Notes: generated by a model from the letters alone, not told the origin. A DNA stretch of 64,000 nt from Clostridioides difficile (GCF_001299635.1 NZ_JRHN01000031.1:62001-126000), one strand, 5' to 3'; positions 45,216-54,972 are shown, counted from the first letter of the stretch. Numbers and translations: made by a program.

Positions 45216-45584
45216 ATGTTAAAAGGAAAACAAAGAGCGTATTTAAGATCTTTGGCAAATACTTTAAAACCTACTACACAAATTGGTAAAGAAGGTGTCA
45301 CAGAAAGTTTCTTAGAGCAACTAGATGATATGTTAAGAGTTAGAGAGTTAGTAAAGGTTACTATACTGGAAAATGCAGGCCTTGATGCTAAAGAAACTGC
45401 TAATGCTGTATGTGAAGCTTTAAGAGCTGAATTTGTGCAAGCTATTGGTTTTAAATTTACTATTTATAAAAGAAATGTTGAGGAACCTAAGATACTTTTC
45501 CCAGGACATGAACAGGCAAAAGCAAAGATTAAAAATAATAACGTTACAAAAAAAGGGAAACCAACTAAAAGAGCGGTTAGATAA
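45216..45584 (+). CDS. yhbY: CRM-domain RNA-binding protein YhbY
   Basis: 122 residues. GKQRAYLRSLANTLKPTTQIGKEGVTESFLEQLDD cut short is the CRM/YhbY signature; the tail is Lys-rich. It associates with pre-50S subunits, consistent with its place after obg. Confidence 0.93.
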   Translation: MLKGKQRAYLRSLANTLKPTTQIGKEGVTESFLEQLDDMLRVRELVKVTILENAGLDAKETANAVCEALRAEFVQAIGFKFTIYKRNVEEPKILFPGHEQAKAKIKNNNVTKKGKPTKRAVR

Positions 45585-45622
45585 TAGCCTATATACTTTT
45601 AGGAAAATAAGTTAAAAAAATA

Positions 45623-45651
45623 GTGACAATTGGCAGAAATTGTATTATACT
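45623..45651 (+). promoter_or_regulatory. Promoter for the SAM riboswitch-hom transcript
   Basis: GTGACA, 17 bases, TATACT, with the riboswitch beginning about 25 bases downstream. Confidence 0.65.
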
Positions 45652-45674
45652 ATTAAACATAAATTTAAATTAGC

Positions 45675-45823
45675 AATCTTATCAAGAGAGGCAGAGGGAC
45701 TGGCCCTATGAAGCCCGGCAACCAGTATATTTTATTATACATTGGTGCTAAATCCTGCAGCAGTTATGCTGAAAGATGAGTATAAACCCGTCATATGGCT
45801 TGAGTTTATACTCAAGCTTTTTT
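45675..45823 (+). ncRNA. SAM-I (S-box) riboswitch with terminator, controls hom
   Basis: Conserved S-box blocks are in order: CTTATCAAGAGAGGCAGAGG, CCCTATGAAGCCCGGCAACC, GGTGCTAAATCCTGCAG and GCTGAAAGATGAG. P1 pairs CTTATC (45678-45683) with GATGAG (45775-45780). The terminator is GCTTGAGT-TTAT-ACTCAAGC followed by TTTTTT (45798-45823). An antiterminator pairs GAGTATAAAC (45778-45787) with GTTTATACTC (45804-45813), competing with both P1 and the terminator. SAM binding should therefore switch hom off. Confidence 0.96.
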
Positions 45824-45884
45824 AATTGGTATATTTATACATATAAATAATTTAATATAATCAAAATGATGGGGGTATGTAACA

Positions 45885-47087
45885 GTGAAGATAGCAATAT
45901 TAGGGTATGGAACAGTAGGAAGTGGATTAATTGATTTAATAGAAAACAATAATTCAAAAAGAGATATAGAGATAGTTGGAATTTTAGTTAAAAATAAAGA
46001 GAAACATAAGTCTAAGAAGTATTTTGACAAGATAACAACAGATATAGAAGATATATTTGATAAGGATATTGATATACTGGTTGAATTAATTGGAGGATTG
46101 AATCCAGCTTTTGATTATGTGACAAGAGCGTTAAATAAAAAAATACATGTAGTAACAGCCAATAAGGACTTGCTTGCAGAGAGAGGTAGTGACCTTATAG
46201 AATTAGCCAACCTAAATGATGTTAGTATTAAATTTGAGGCATCTGTGGCAGGTGGTATTCCAGTTTTAAAGCCATTGATAGAATCATTAGAAGGTAACAG
46301 TATAAAGAGTATAAATGCTATTTTGAATGGAACTTGTAATTTTATATTATCAAAGATGTATGATGAAAATTTACCATATGATGTAGCTTTAAAACAAGCT
46401 CAAGAATTGGGGTTTGCAGAAGTCAACCCAGATGCAGATGTTTTAGGATATGATAGTGCTAGAAAATTATCTATATTATCTACTTTGTCTTATGGAAAAA
46501 TAGTATATTGGAAAGATTTATTACTAGAGGGAATAACTTCGATAGATGAAAAAGATATAGAATATGCAAAAAAATTAAATTGTAAGATAAAGTTGGTTGC
46601 TAGAAGCAAGTATGAATCAGGAGAAGTAAGTGGATTTGTTAGACCAGCATTGGTTGATAACGATAATATGCTTTCAAAAATAGATAATGAGTTTAATGTA
46701 GTAATTTTAGTAGGTGATTCAGTAGGAGAACTTTCTTTTGTAGGTAAAGGTGCTGGAAGAGGGGCAACAGGTAGTGCTGTTTATGCTGATATCATAGATG
46801 TAATAGATAAGAGAAATGCCAATATAAAGTCATTCTCAAAAGGCAAATTGGACTTAAGTGGACTTATAGAAGATGAATGTAGTGCTGTAGTTAGATTTGA
46901 TGGATATAATAAAGATGGAATTTTAAAATGTCTAGATAAATATGTAGATAGTTACGATATTATAGATGACGAAGAACTAGCAATTTTTGTAAATGCAAAG
47001 TCAGAACATGAAATTGATAGACTCTTGGAAGAGGTAAAAAGAAACAATTATAGTAAATCAGTCAAAAAATTATTAAAGATAGATTAA
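45885..47087 (+). CDS. hom: Homoserine dehydrogenase
   Basis: 400 residues, GTG start after GGGGGT. An NAD(P)-binding Rossmann start (KIAILGYGTVGSGLIDLI) is followed by the catalytic domain (GGIPVLKPLIESLEGN; NGTCNFILSKM; FAEVNPDADVLGYDSARKLSIL) and a short ACT-like C-terminus. It reduces aspartate semialdehyde to homoserine for Met/Thr. The SAM riboswitch points to a methionine supply role. Confidence 0.95.
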   Translation: MKIAILGYGTVGSGLIDLIENNNSKRDIEIVGILVKNKEKHKSKKYFDKITTDIEDIFDKDIDILVELIGGLNPAFDYVTRALNKKIHVVTANKDLLAERGSDLIELANLNDVSIKFEASVAGGIPVLKPLIESLEGNSIKSINAILNGTCNFILSKMYDENLPYDVALKQAQELGFAEVNPDADVLGYDSARKLSILSTLSYGKIVYWKDLLLEGITSIDEKDIEYAKKLNCKIKLVARSKYESGEVSGFVRPALVDNDNMLSKIDNEFNVVILVGDSVGELSFVGKGAGRGATGSAVYADIIDVIDKRNANIKSFSKGKLDLSGLIEDECSAVVRFDGYNKDGILKCLDKYVDSYDIIDDEELAIFVNAKSEHEIDRLLEEVKRNNYSKSVKKLLKID

Positions 47088-47114
47088 TCTGTTTATATAG
47101 GAATTATAAAATTG

Positions 47115-47163
47115 AAGGTGAAGCAAAACAAAATAAATATTTTGTTTTGCTTCACCTTTTTAA
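47115..47163 (+). terminator. Strong terminator after hom
   Basis: AAGGTGAAGCAAAACAAAAT pairs perfectly with its complement ending at 47158, over 20 bp, followed by TTTT. It probably stops transcription in both directions between hom and recV. Confidence 0.85.
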
Positions 47164-47208
47164 TATCTGGTGAATTAATAAGATAATAGAAAAATAAATA
47201 CGTTATAA

Positions 47209-47775
47209 TTAGCCAATAAAGAAATTTTCACTAGCTTCATTAATAGCTTGTTGAGTTACCCTTATATATCGCTGTGTAGTGGCCACAGAACTGTGATTTA
47301 AGAGCTCCTTGACTAACTCTAAGTTATTATTACTCTTTTCAAATTGAGTAGTAGCATAGAGCTTTCTAAAGCTATGTGTGCTTATATTATACAAATTTAA
47401 GTATCTGCAAATTATTCTTAACTGTTTTTGAATAGCTTTTGTTTTTATATTTACTAAGTAGTCGTTTGATTTAAGATTATACTTTCTTGCATGTTCATTT
47501 ATAGATTCAATTATATTTTTATTAACTGGTCTATACTGTAATTTACCTGTCTTTTTTTCATTTATTTCTAACATGTTACCCTTAAAATTTCCTATTTTTA
47601 ATCTTAAAATATCTGATATTCTTAGACCTAAATTAGCTTCTAACATTAGTGCCAATGCAACTTTAGGATTTTTTCTAAATCTTTTTTCAACGCCATTTTC
47701 ACTATAAATAAAGCCAGTATGTAATAGTTCCATTATCTTTTTATATTCGTCTATCTCTATAGGTCTTGTTGCCAT
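47209..47775 (-). CDS. recV: Tyrosine site-specific recombinase, RecV-like (phase-variation invertase)
   Basis: 188 residues from the ATG at 47775, nine bases after GAGGAG; the TTG at 47781 is too close to that site. It is only the catalytic domain of a tyrosine recombinase, without the N-terminal arm/core-binding domain of integrases. All active-site residues are visible: R52 (GLRIS), K75 (KKTGK), H134 and R137 (HSFR), H161 (LNHSS) and nucleophile Y170. There is no prophage or attachment site around it. Position just after hom and its small size match RecV of C. difficile, which inverts switches before cwpV, flagellar and other operons elsewhere in the genome. Confidence 0.85.
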   Translation of the reverse strand: MATRPIEIDEYKKIMELLHTGFIYSENGVEKRFRKNPKVALALMLEANLGLRISDILRLKIGNFKGNMLEINEKKTGKLQYRPVNKNIIESINEHARKYNLKSNDYLVNIKTKAIQKQLRIICRYLNLYNISTHSFRKLYATTQFEKSNNNLELVKELLNHSSVATTQRYIRVTQQAINEASENFFIG

Positions 47776-47822
47776 TTTCAACCACTCCTCTTATTTGATT
47801 TGTTAAGTTTGGGTCGGTATTT

Positions 47823-47853
47823 ATTATATAATATAAATGAAATATTATATAAT
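47823..47853. promoter_or_regulatory. Inverted repeat upstream of recV
   Basis: ATTATATAATAT (47823-47834) and ATATTATATAAT (47842-47853) are perfect complements with a 7-base spacer, 48 bases upstream of the recV start. They contain TATAAT sequences on the minus strand and could be promoter plus operator. The rest of 47854-48042 is AT-rich with no gene. Confidence 0.35.
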
Positions 47854-48042
47854 GGAAAAATATACCAATTAACTTATGCAAGCGTGATATATGTGATTAA
47901 GGAGAATTTTTTGAAAAATATTTACTAATAAAATTATAAAATTGTGATGAAATAACTGTGTTGTTAAACTAATTAAAAAGGTTATTAAAATTATGACAAA
48001 TATAATAAAAAAATGGAAGTATTTAGTCAATTTTTGTGATTT

Positions 48043-49302
48043 TTATTTTTTTCGTAAAAATTTTTTAATGGAGAAAGTGTTTTTATATCTGATTAATTTT
48101 CCATCTGTAGATAAACTTTTCATATGTTTTTTAGCAATAAATAAAGCTGAGATTAGATAAATTATTACTACAATTTGAAGAATTGTGTCATAATAGCTAA
48201 GATAATAAAACCAAATTAAGTTATTATATATAACATTATATGTATCAGCAAAACTAGAAACCAATACAGTAGAGTTTGCAATAGGATAAAGTATAAATAT
48301 GAAGAGAGCAGCTAAGATTCCATGAGCAAACTTACTTAGTATGTATAATTTTAAATCTATGTCTGTTTTTGATAAAAATGTACAGCATTGAGCTAGTATG
48401 GATAATCCACTAAATCCTATTAAAAAGCTAGCTAAAGATGCTCTTAGTATTTCTGGAGTACTTGTTATACTGGATACCTTATTGCAACCTATAGTAATTT
48501 CAAATAAACCACTTACAAATGCTTGACAGAGCTCTTTATTTACACCTAAAAATGAAAGGGGTAAATACAAAACTGATGCTATTAAAGATATTACATTAAA
48601 AAGTGATAGTATTTTAAATACTACTGAAAAAACAATTACAAATCCACCAACTGTGAGTAATGTGTTTACTCCATTAAATACAGCATTTCCAAATAGAACA
48701 AAAAATCCATTTCCACTTGAATTTCGAAGATTGATTATATTTTTTATGTTTGTTTTTAAATCTAATTTTGTCTTTGGAAGATTTTCATTACCATAATTTC
48801 TAAAAAAAAGACCAACCAATATAGTCCCTAGATAATGGCATAGAATCATTAAATAACCTAAATTTGAGTTTTGAAACATACCAGTGCCAACTGAACCTAT
48901 TATGAATAAAGGTCCTGATGTAGAACAAAAAGAAACGAGTCTTTGTGCCTCATGTTTAGAAATTTGTCTATTATTTCTAAATTCAGAAGCCAAACTTACC
49001 CCTACTGGATAACCAGATACTGCTGATATTGCAAAAGCTAAAGCACTTTTACCTGAAACATTAAACACGAGTCTAGTTATGGGATTAATAATAAATCCTA
49101 TAATATCCACTATTTTTAAATCGACAATCAGGTTTGCACCAATTATGAATGGAAGTAGTGATGGAACTAGGACGTTAGACCATATAGAGAAACCCTCTCT
49201 TGCAGATTTTATAGCTTCATTTGGGTATAGGATAATGCCTAAAACTAGAACTCCAACTATAATAGCTGGAGCAAAAAAAGCAATAATTTTATTTTTTTTC
49301 AT
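48043..49302 (-). CDS. ylbJ: Sporulation integral membrane protein YlbJ
   Basis: 419 residues with 8-10 membrane segments and nucleoside-recognition (Gate) motifs: GFSIWSNVLVPSLLPFIIGAN cut short, and ALAFAISAVSGYPVG. It matches YlbJ, required for spore heat resistance in Bacillus. AGGTGATA precedes the ATG on the minus strand. The gap of about 270 bases to recV suggests separate transcription. Confidence 0.9.
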   Translation of the reverse strand: MKKNKIIAFFAPAIIVGVLVLGIILYPNEAIKSAREGFSIWSNVLVPSLLPFIIGANLIVDLKIVDIIGFIINPITRLVFNVSGKSALAFAISAVSGYPVGVSLASEFRNNRQISKHEAQRLVSFCSTSGPLFIIGSVGTGMFQNSNLGYLMILCHYLGTILVGLFFRNYGNENLPKTKLDLKTNIKNIINLRNSSGNGFFVLFGNAVFNGVNTLLTVGGFVIVFSVVFKILSLFNVISLIASVLYLPLSFLGVNKELCQAFVSGLFEITIGCNKVSSITSTPEILRASLASFLIGFSGLSILAQCCTFLSKTDIDLKLYILSKFAHGILAALFIFILYPIANSTVLVSSFADTYNVIYNNLIWFYYLSYYDTILQIVVIIYLISALFIAKKHMKSLSTDGKLIRYKNTFSIKKFLRKK

Positions 49303-49426
49303 AATATCACCTATAAATTTGAGTTATAAGATATTATATTAAAAATAATAAAAATATATGAATGTAATGGCTTAAGATATATAATAGATATATATTACAA
49401 GAACGATTATCATATTGGAGGAAAAA

Positions 49427-50140
49427 ATGTTTAATAGTATAGCTAGTAAGAAAGTTTATGAACAAGTGATTGAACAAATACAACATAAAATACTGAATGG
49501 AGAATTAAAAAAAGGAGATAAATTACTGTCTGAAAGAGAATTGTCTGAACAAATGAATGTAAGTAGAACATCTATTAGAGAAGCTATTAGAGTCTTAGAA
49601 ACTATGGGAGTGATAGAAAGTAGACAAGGTGAAGGAAACTTTATATGTACAAATATAGAAAAAACTTTAATAGAACCATTATCTATGATTTTTAAACTTA
49701 ATAATGGGACACTTGAAGACATATTAGAGCTTAGAATAATTTTAGAGATTGAAATTGCAAAACTTGCTTCAAAGAGAATAACTTCTTCTGAAGCTATAGA
49801 ATTGAAAAATATAATAGATGAAATGAGGATAGAAACTAAGAGAAAAGATAATAACCAAACTTTAGTTTTGTTAGACCAAAAATTTCACAGTAAATTAGCT
49901 ACGATAAGCAAAAATTATTTAATTCAAAGTCTTTTTATGACAGCATCAAAATTATTTGATGGATTTATAGAAGATGCAAGAGAAAAAATAATTGCAGAAC
50001 CTTTAAATGAATATATATTACTTGACCAACATGAGGCTATATATAATGCAGTTGTAGAAAATAATTTAGAACTTGCATGTGAAAAAGCAAAAGAACATAT
50101 GAAGTTTATAAGTAAAAACTATAGAAAAAATGAAAATTAA
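49427..50140 (+). CDS. GntR/FadR-family regulator of the lactate operon
   Basis: I choose the ATG at 49427 after GGAGG; the TTG at 49415 lies before that site. 237 residues: winged helix (residues 10-72: KKGDKLLSERELSEQMNVSRTSIREAIRVLETMG) and an FCD effector domain (about 90-225) with metal-binding His residues (FHSKLA, DQHEAIYNA). FCD regulators typically sense lactate or other carboxylates. The operator just downstream and its gene order match LctA/LldR types. Confidence 0.92.
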   Translation: MFNSIASKKVYEQVIEQIQHKILNGELKKGDKLLSERELSEQMNVSRTSIREAIRVLETMGVIESRQGEGNFICTNIEKTLIEPLSMIFKLNNGTLEDILELRIILEIEIAKLASKRITSSEAIELKNIIDEMRIETKRKDNNQTLVLLDQKFHSKLATISKNYLIQSLFMTASKLFDGFIEDAREKIIAEPLNEYILLDQHEAIYNAVVENNLELACEKAKEHMKFISKNYRKNEN

Positions 50141-50165
50141 AAGTTTGTTATAAAATAAATTATTC

Positions 50166-50225
50166 TTGCAAATGGAATATAATGGTATTATCATATAAGT
50201 GTAAAACTGGTATGACCACATACCA
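50166..50225 (+). promoter_or_regulatory. Promoter and FCD-type operator for larA-etfBA-lctD
   Basis: -35 TTGCAA (50166-50171), 17 bases, -10 TATCAT (50189-50194). Just after the expected start lies TGGTATGACCACATACCA (50208-50225). This is a perfect inverted repeat (TGGTATG-N4-CATACCA) that also contains TGGT-N3-ACCA, the FadR-subfamily operator pattern. The adjacent GntR protein is the natural binder; the position implies repression. Confidence 0.75.
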
Positions 50226-50256
50226 ATTTTATAGTTTATATAATGGGAGATTAAAA

Positions 50257-51531
50257 ATGGTAAAGTTAAAAGTACCATATTCAGAGCAAGGAATGATTTT
50301 AGAAATACCTGAGAAACGTTTTACTGGTGTTTTGGAAGCAAAATCGGATAATTGTATAGAACGTAAAACTCAAGAAGAAATTGTTGAAGAATCTATGAAT
50401 AATCCAATAGGCTCTCATTCACTAGAAGTGCTAGCTAAGGGAAAAAAGAATGTTGTCATAATTACGAGTGACCATACAAGACCTGTGCCAAGTAAAATAA
50501 CTATGCCAATTATATTGAAACGAATTAGGAAGGTCAATCCAGACATAGATGTGAAAATTATAGTGGCAACTGGATTTCATAGGCCAAGTACAAGGGAAGA
50601 GTTAGTTTATAAAATGGGAGAAGAAATAGTAGATAATGAGGATATAGTTATGCACATATCTACTGATGACGAATCTATGTGTAAAGTGGGAGTACTACCT
50701 TCAGGTGGGGATTTATATATAAATAAACTAGCATATGAGGCAGAACTTTTAATAGCAGAAGGATTTATAGAACCACATTTTTTTGCAGGTTTTTCAGGTG
50801 GAAGAAAAAGTGTACTTCCAGGAATAGCATCTGCAAAGACTATAATGTACAACCATTGTAGTGACTTTATAGATAGTGATAATTCAAGAACTGGAAAATT
50901 AAAGCATAATCCTATTCATGAAGATATGGTATATGCAGCTAAAGTTGCGAAGTTAGCATTCATACTGAATGTTGTAATAGATAAAGATAAAAAGATAGTT
51001 GCATCCTTTGCTGGTGATGTCGAAAAAGCACACACTAAAGGTTGTGAATTTGTAACAGAACTATCAAAAGTAAATTCCATAAAATCAGATATTGTTGTAA
51101 CTACAAATGGAGGATATCCGCTAGACCAAAATATTTATCAAGCAGTTAAGGGGATGACAGCAGCAGAGGCAACTTGTAGGGACGGTGGAGTAATAATAAT
51201 GATTGCAGCATGTAATGATGGTCATGGAGGTCAATCTTTTTATGAAAATGTAGCAAATGCAGATTCTCCAAAGCAACTATTAGAAAAAATTAGGAGTGTT
51301 GGTAGATGTGATACAATCCCAGACCAATGGGAGTTTCAGATATTAGCAAGAATATTATCTAAATATACTGTGATAATGGTAACGGATAAATGTAATCCTG
51401 AAATGATAAAGAAAATGCATATGAAGCATGCGTTTAATTTTAAAGAAGCTTTAGAAATGGCGACTAGTATAGTTGGTATAGATAGTAAGATAGTAGTTAT
51501 ACCTGATGGAGTGTCAGTTATAGTTAAATAA
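50257..51531 (+). CDS. larA: LarA-family nickel-dependent lactate racemase
   Basis: I choose the ATG at 50257 after GGGAG; the ATG at 50182 lies upstream of the promoter's transcription start. 424 residues with the LarA signatures VIITSDHTRPVPSKI, ATGFHRPSTREE, GFIEPHFFAGFSGGRKSVLPG and GGYPLDQNIYQAVKG. It interconverts L- and D-lactate using a nickel-pincer cofactor. The cofactor genes larBCE are not in this window. First gene of the lactate oxidation operon. Confidence 0.92.
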   Translation: MVKLKVPYSEQGMILEIPEKRFTGVLEAKSDNCIERKTQEEIVEESMNNPIGSHSLEVLAKGKKNVVIITSDHTRPVPSKITMPIILKRIRKVNPDIDVKIIVATGFHRPSTREELVYKMGEEIVDNEDIVMHISTDDESMCKVGVLPSGGDLYINKLAYEAELLIAEGFIEPHFFAGFSGGRKSVLPGIASAKTIMYNHCSDFIDSDNSRTGKLKHNPIHEDMVYAAKVAKLAFILNVVIDKDKKIVASFAGDVEKAHTKGCEFVTELSKVNSIKSDIVVTTNGGYPLDQNIYQAVKGMTAAEATCRDGGVIIMIAACNDGHGGQSFYENVANADSPKQLLEKIRSVGRCDTIPDQWEFQILARILSKYTVIMVTDKCNPEMIKKMHMKHAFNFKEALEMATSIVGIDSKIVVIPDGVSVIVK

Positions 51532-51547
51532 AAAAGGAGTGTACTTT

Positions 51548-52336
51548 ATGGAAATTTTGACATGTATAAAACAAGTACCTGGAACAACTTCAGTAGAAGT
51601 TGATGAAACTACAGGAGTACTAAAGAGAGATGGAGTAGATTCAAAAATGAATCCTTATGACCTATATGCTTTAGAAACAGCACTTAGAATAAAACAAGAA
51701 AAAAAAGCTAATCTAAAAGTACTTAGTATGGGGCCTCCTCAAGCAAAAAAAGTAATAGAAGAGAGCTTTATGATGGGAGCTGATGAAGGAGCTTTAATAA
51801 GTGATAGAAGATTTGGAGGTGCAGATGTACTGGCTACTTCTTATACTATATCACAAGGCATCAAGAAGATGGGAAAGGTAGATTTAATAATATGTGGGAA
51901 ACAAACTACTGATGGTGATACAGCACAGGTTGGACCTGAAATAGCTGAGTTTTTAGATATACCTCATGTTACTAATGTCACAAAATTAATTGATGTCAAA
52001 GAGAAAAGTATAGTTGTTGAAATAGATATGCCAAACGATTTACAAGTATGTGAGATTGAATATCCATGTTTAATAACTGTAGAAAAAGATATTTTTCAAC
52101 CAAGACTACCTTCATTTAAATTAAAATTAGATACTAAAGAAAGAAAAATACCTGTATATAACTTAGATGATTTTGAAGACAAAGACGAAAACAACTATGG
52201 ACTTAATGGTTCTCCTACTCAAGTTGTAAAAATATTTCCTCCAAAGCCAAATACAGATAAAAATATTGTAAGAGGAAATGCAGATGATTTAAGTTCTGCA
52301 CTCATAAATAAATTAGAGGAATTAAAATTAGTTTAA
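51548..52336 (+). CDS. etfB: Electron transfer flavoprotein beta subunit (LctB type)
   Basis: The ATG at 51548 follows AAGGAG; the GTG at 51539 is inside that site. 262 residues: MEILTCIKQVPGTTSVEVDE, DLYALETALRIK, and ICGKQTTDGDTAQVGPEIAEFL, the Etf-beta signature. In the electron-bifurcating lactate dehydrogenase it pairs with EtfA and LctD and interacts with NAD and ferredoxin. Confidence 0.95.
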   Translation: MEILTCIKQVPGTTSVEVDETTGVLKRDGVDSKMNPYDLYALETALRIKQEKKANLKVLSMGPPQAKKVIEESFMMGADEGALISDRRFGGADVLATSYTISQGIKKMGKVDLIICGKQTTDGDTAQVGPEIAEFLDIPHVTNVTKLIDVKEKSIVVEIDMPNDLQVCEIEYPCLITVEKDIFQPRLPSFKLKLDTKERKIPVYNLDDFEDKDENNYGLNGSPTQVVKIFPPKPNTDKNIVRGNADDLSSALINKLEELKLV

Positions 52337-52349
52337 GGAGGATTAATAA

Positions 52350-53570
52350 ATGTCAAAGATAATTGTAAATCAAGATAAAATAACTGATTTAAAAGGAGTA
52401 TTAGAAATATGTCCTTTTGGTGCTATAGAAGAAAAATCAGGGATAGTAGAAATAAGTGCTGGATGTAAGATGTGTAAGTTATGTGTCAAAAGTGGGCCAA
52501 AAGGTGCATTTGAATTTATAGAGAGTTGCAAAGTACAAATAAATAAAGAGGAATGGAGGGGAATTGCAGTATATGTGGAACATCACAATGGAAGCATACA
52601 TCCTGTGACATATGAGCTTATAGGAAAAGCTCGTGAGATGGCATCAAAGATAAAACAACCTGTGTATTGTGTGTTTGTAGGAAAAGATATAAAAGATAAG
52701 TGTAATAATTTGATTTCTTATGGTGTGGATGAAGTATTCGTATATGATGAGGATGATTTTAAAGATTTCAGGATAGAACCATATGCAAAAGCAATAGAAA
52801 ATTTTATAAAGAATATAAAGCCAACAATAGTGCTAGTAGGTGGAACTACACTAGGTAGGTCATTAGCTCCAAGGCTTGCTGCTAGATTTAGAACTGGTCT
52901 TACAGCCGATTGTACAATACTTGATATTCAATCAAATACTGATTTAGACCAAATAAGACCAGCATTTGGTGGAAATATAATGGCTCATATAAATACACCT
53001 AATAATAGACCACAATTTGCTACTGTAAGATACAAAATATTCTCAGTACCAGAAAAAGTGCAGAATGATACAGGAAAGATTACTTTATGTCAAATAGAAA
53101 AAAAAGATATAAGCTCTAAGATTAAAGTACTGAGTGTAAAAGAAAAAAATAAAGAAGTGGGTTTAGAAGAAGCTGAGGTAATAGTTGTCGCAAGTAGGGC
53201 AATAAAGAAACAAGAAGATATGGAGATGATATATAAGTTAGCTGATAAATTAAATGCTCAGGTAGCAGGAACAAGACCTGTAATAGAGGCAGGATGGATA
53301 GATGCCAAAAAACAAATAGGTCTTAGTGGTAGAACTGTAAAGCCTAAACTTATAATAACTTGTGGTGTATCTGGAGCTGTTCAATTTGTTGCAGGGATGC
53401 AAGGTGCTGATTATATAGTAGCTATAAATAAAGATGATAAGGCTCCTATACTTGATGTAGCGCATCTAGCTTTAATAGGTGATATTTATGATATTATTCC
53501 TAAATTGATTGAAAAGATAGAAAATAAAAAAGATGATAATCAAATATATATGGCATCAGCAGCCAAATAG
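52350..53570 (+). CDS. etfA: Electron transfer flavoprotein alpha subunit with N-terminal ferredoxin domain (LctC type)
   Basis: 406 residues. The N-terminal 60 carry a ferredoxin-like module ([27 protein letters not shown]), with a [4Fe-4S] set in CKMCKLC plus the upstream Cys. The canonical Etf-alpha domain follows, with FAD-binding [31 protein letters not shown] and [12 protein letters not shown]. The ferredoxin extension is characteristic of the lactate/caffeyl-CoA type bifurcating Etf. It overlaps closely with lctD (10-base gap). Confidence 0.95.
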   Translation: MSKIIVNQDKITDLKGVLEICPFGAIEEKSGIVEISAGCKMCKLCVKSGPKGAFEFIESCKVQINKEEWRGIAVYVEHHNGSIHPVTYELIGKAREMASKIKQPVYCVFVGKDIKDKCNNLISYGVDEVFVYDEDDFKDFRIEPYAKAIENFIKNIKPTIVLVGGTTLGRSLAPRLAARFRTGLTADCTILDIQSNTDLDQIRPAFGGNIMAHINTPNNRPQFATVRYKIFSVPEKVQNDTGKITLCQIEKKDISSKIKVLSVKEKNKEVGLEEAEVIVVASRAIKKQEDMEMIYKLADKLNAQVAGTRPVIEAGWIDAKKQIGLSGRTVKPKLIITCGVSGAVQFVAGMQGADYIVAINKDDKAPILDVAHLALIGDIYDIIPKLIEKIENKKDDNQIYMASAAK

Positions 53571-53580
53571 GGGGATAGAA

Positions 53581-54972
53581 ATGTACAAATTAATCGATAA
53601 AAAAGATATAGATTTTTTAATAGATACTTGTGGAGAAGAAAACGTAATAGTTGGAAGTGATATAAATGAAGATTTTTCACATGATGAACTTGGAGGGATT
53701 GAAAAATATCCTGAAGTTTTAGTAAATGTAGTTGAAACTGAACAAGTATCTAAAATAATGAAATACGCATATAAAAATAATATACCAGTTACACCAAGAG
53801 GTCAAGGAACTGGTCTTGTAGGTGCTGCTGTTGCCATAAAAGGTGGAATAATGATTAATCTGTGTAAAATGAATAAGATACTTGAAGTTGATTATGAAAA
53901 TTTAACATTAACGGTAGAACCAGGAGTATTGTTGATGACAATAGGTCAATATGTTCAAGATAGAGATTTGTTTTATCCACCTGACCCAGGTGAAAAAAGT
54001 GCTACAATTGCTGGTAATATAAATACTAATGCAGGTGGGATGAGAGCAGTAAAATATGGTGTTACAAGAGATTATGTAAGAGGTCTTGAAGTTGTATTGC
54101 CAAATGGAGAAATTATAAATGTAGGTGGAAAAGTGGTTAAAAATAGTTCAGGATATAGTATAAAGGACTTATTAGTTGGCTCAGAAGGAACTTTAGGAAT
54201 AGTCACTAAAGCTATATTAAAATTGCTTCCACTGCCAAAGAAAAGTATAAGTTTACTTATACCATTTCCAAATTTATCAATGGCAATCGAGACTGTTCCT
54301 AAAATAATAAAGTCAAAGTCAATACCAACAGCTATAGAATTTATGGAAAGAGATGTAATACTAGCAGCAGAAGAATTTTTAGGTAAGAAGTTTCCAGATA
54401 ATACATCAGATGCTTATCTTCTACTTACATTTGATGGAAATAGCACTGAAGATATAGAAAAAGAATATGAAAAGGTAGCTAATTTATGTCTAGAAAATGG
54501 TGCATTAGATGTATTTATATCAGATACACAGGAAAGAAATGATTCTATATGGTCAGCTAGAGGGGCCTTTTTAGAGGCTATAAAGGCATCTACAACACAA
54601 ATGGATGAATGTGATGTTGTTGTTCCAAGAGATAAGATAGCAGAGTTTATAAGATATACTCATGAGCTTCAAGATGAATTAAAAATAAGAATAAAAAGTT
54701 TTGGTCATGCAGGAGATGGAAATCTACACATATATATTTTAAAAGATGGTATGGATGATAATACATGGAAGACAAGATTAAAAGAAACTTTTGACTGTAT
54801 GTATAGAAAGTCCAGAGAACTTAGTGGTCAAGTTTCTGGCGAACATGGTATAGGGTATGCTAAAAAAGAGTACTTACATGAATCAAATTCAGATGCTTAT
54901 ATGATGCTAATTAAAAATATAAAGTTAGCTTTTGACCCAAAAAATATTTTGAATCCAGGAAAAATATATTAA
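53581..54972 (+). CDS. lctD: FAD-linked lactate dehydrogenase (LctD/GlcD type)
   Basis: The ATG at 53581 follows GGGGGATAG; the ATG at 53533 is inside etfA. 463 residues: PCMH FAD-binding domain ([39 protein letters not shown] cut short; [20 protein letters not shown]) and C-terminal FAD-oxidase domain ([30 protein letters not shown]). With Etf it oxidises lactate to pyruvate with NAD+ while consuming reduced ferredoxin, as shown for Acetobacterium woodii LctBCD. No lactate permease gene follows within this block. Confidence 0.93.
   Translation: MYKLIDKKDIDFLIDTCGEENVIVGSDINEDFSHDELGGIEKYPEVLVNVVETEQVSKIMKYAYKNNIPVTPRGQGTGLVGAAVAIKGGIMINLCKMNKILEVDYENLTLTVEPGVLLMTIGQYVQDRDLFYPPDPGEKSATIAGNINTNAGGMRAVKYGVTRDYVRGLEVVLPNGEIINVGGKVVKNSSGYSIKDLLVGSEGTLGIVTKAILKLLPLPKKSISLLIPFPNLSMAIETVPKIIKSKSIPTAIEFMERDVILAAEEFLGKKFPDNTSDAYLLLTFDGNSTEDIEKEYEKVANLCLENGALDVFISDTQERNDSIWSARGAFLEAIKASTTQMDECDVVVPRDKIAEFIRYTHELQDELKIRIKSFGHAGDGNLHIYILKDGMDDNTWKTRLKETFDCMYRKSRELSGQVSGEHGIGYAKKEYLHESNSDAYMMLIKNIKLAFDPKNILNPGKIY

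Noticed and set aside
47209-47775. Prophage or integrative element around the recombinase
   Set aside because: Flanked by housekeeping genes hom and ylbJ, with no tRNA, attachment repeats or phage genes nearby.
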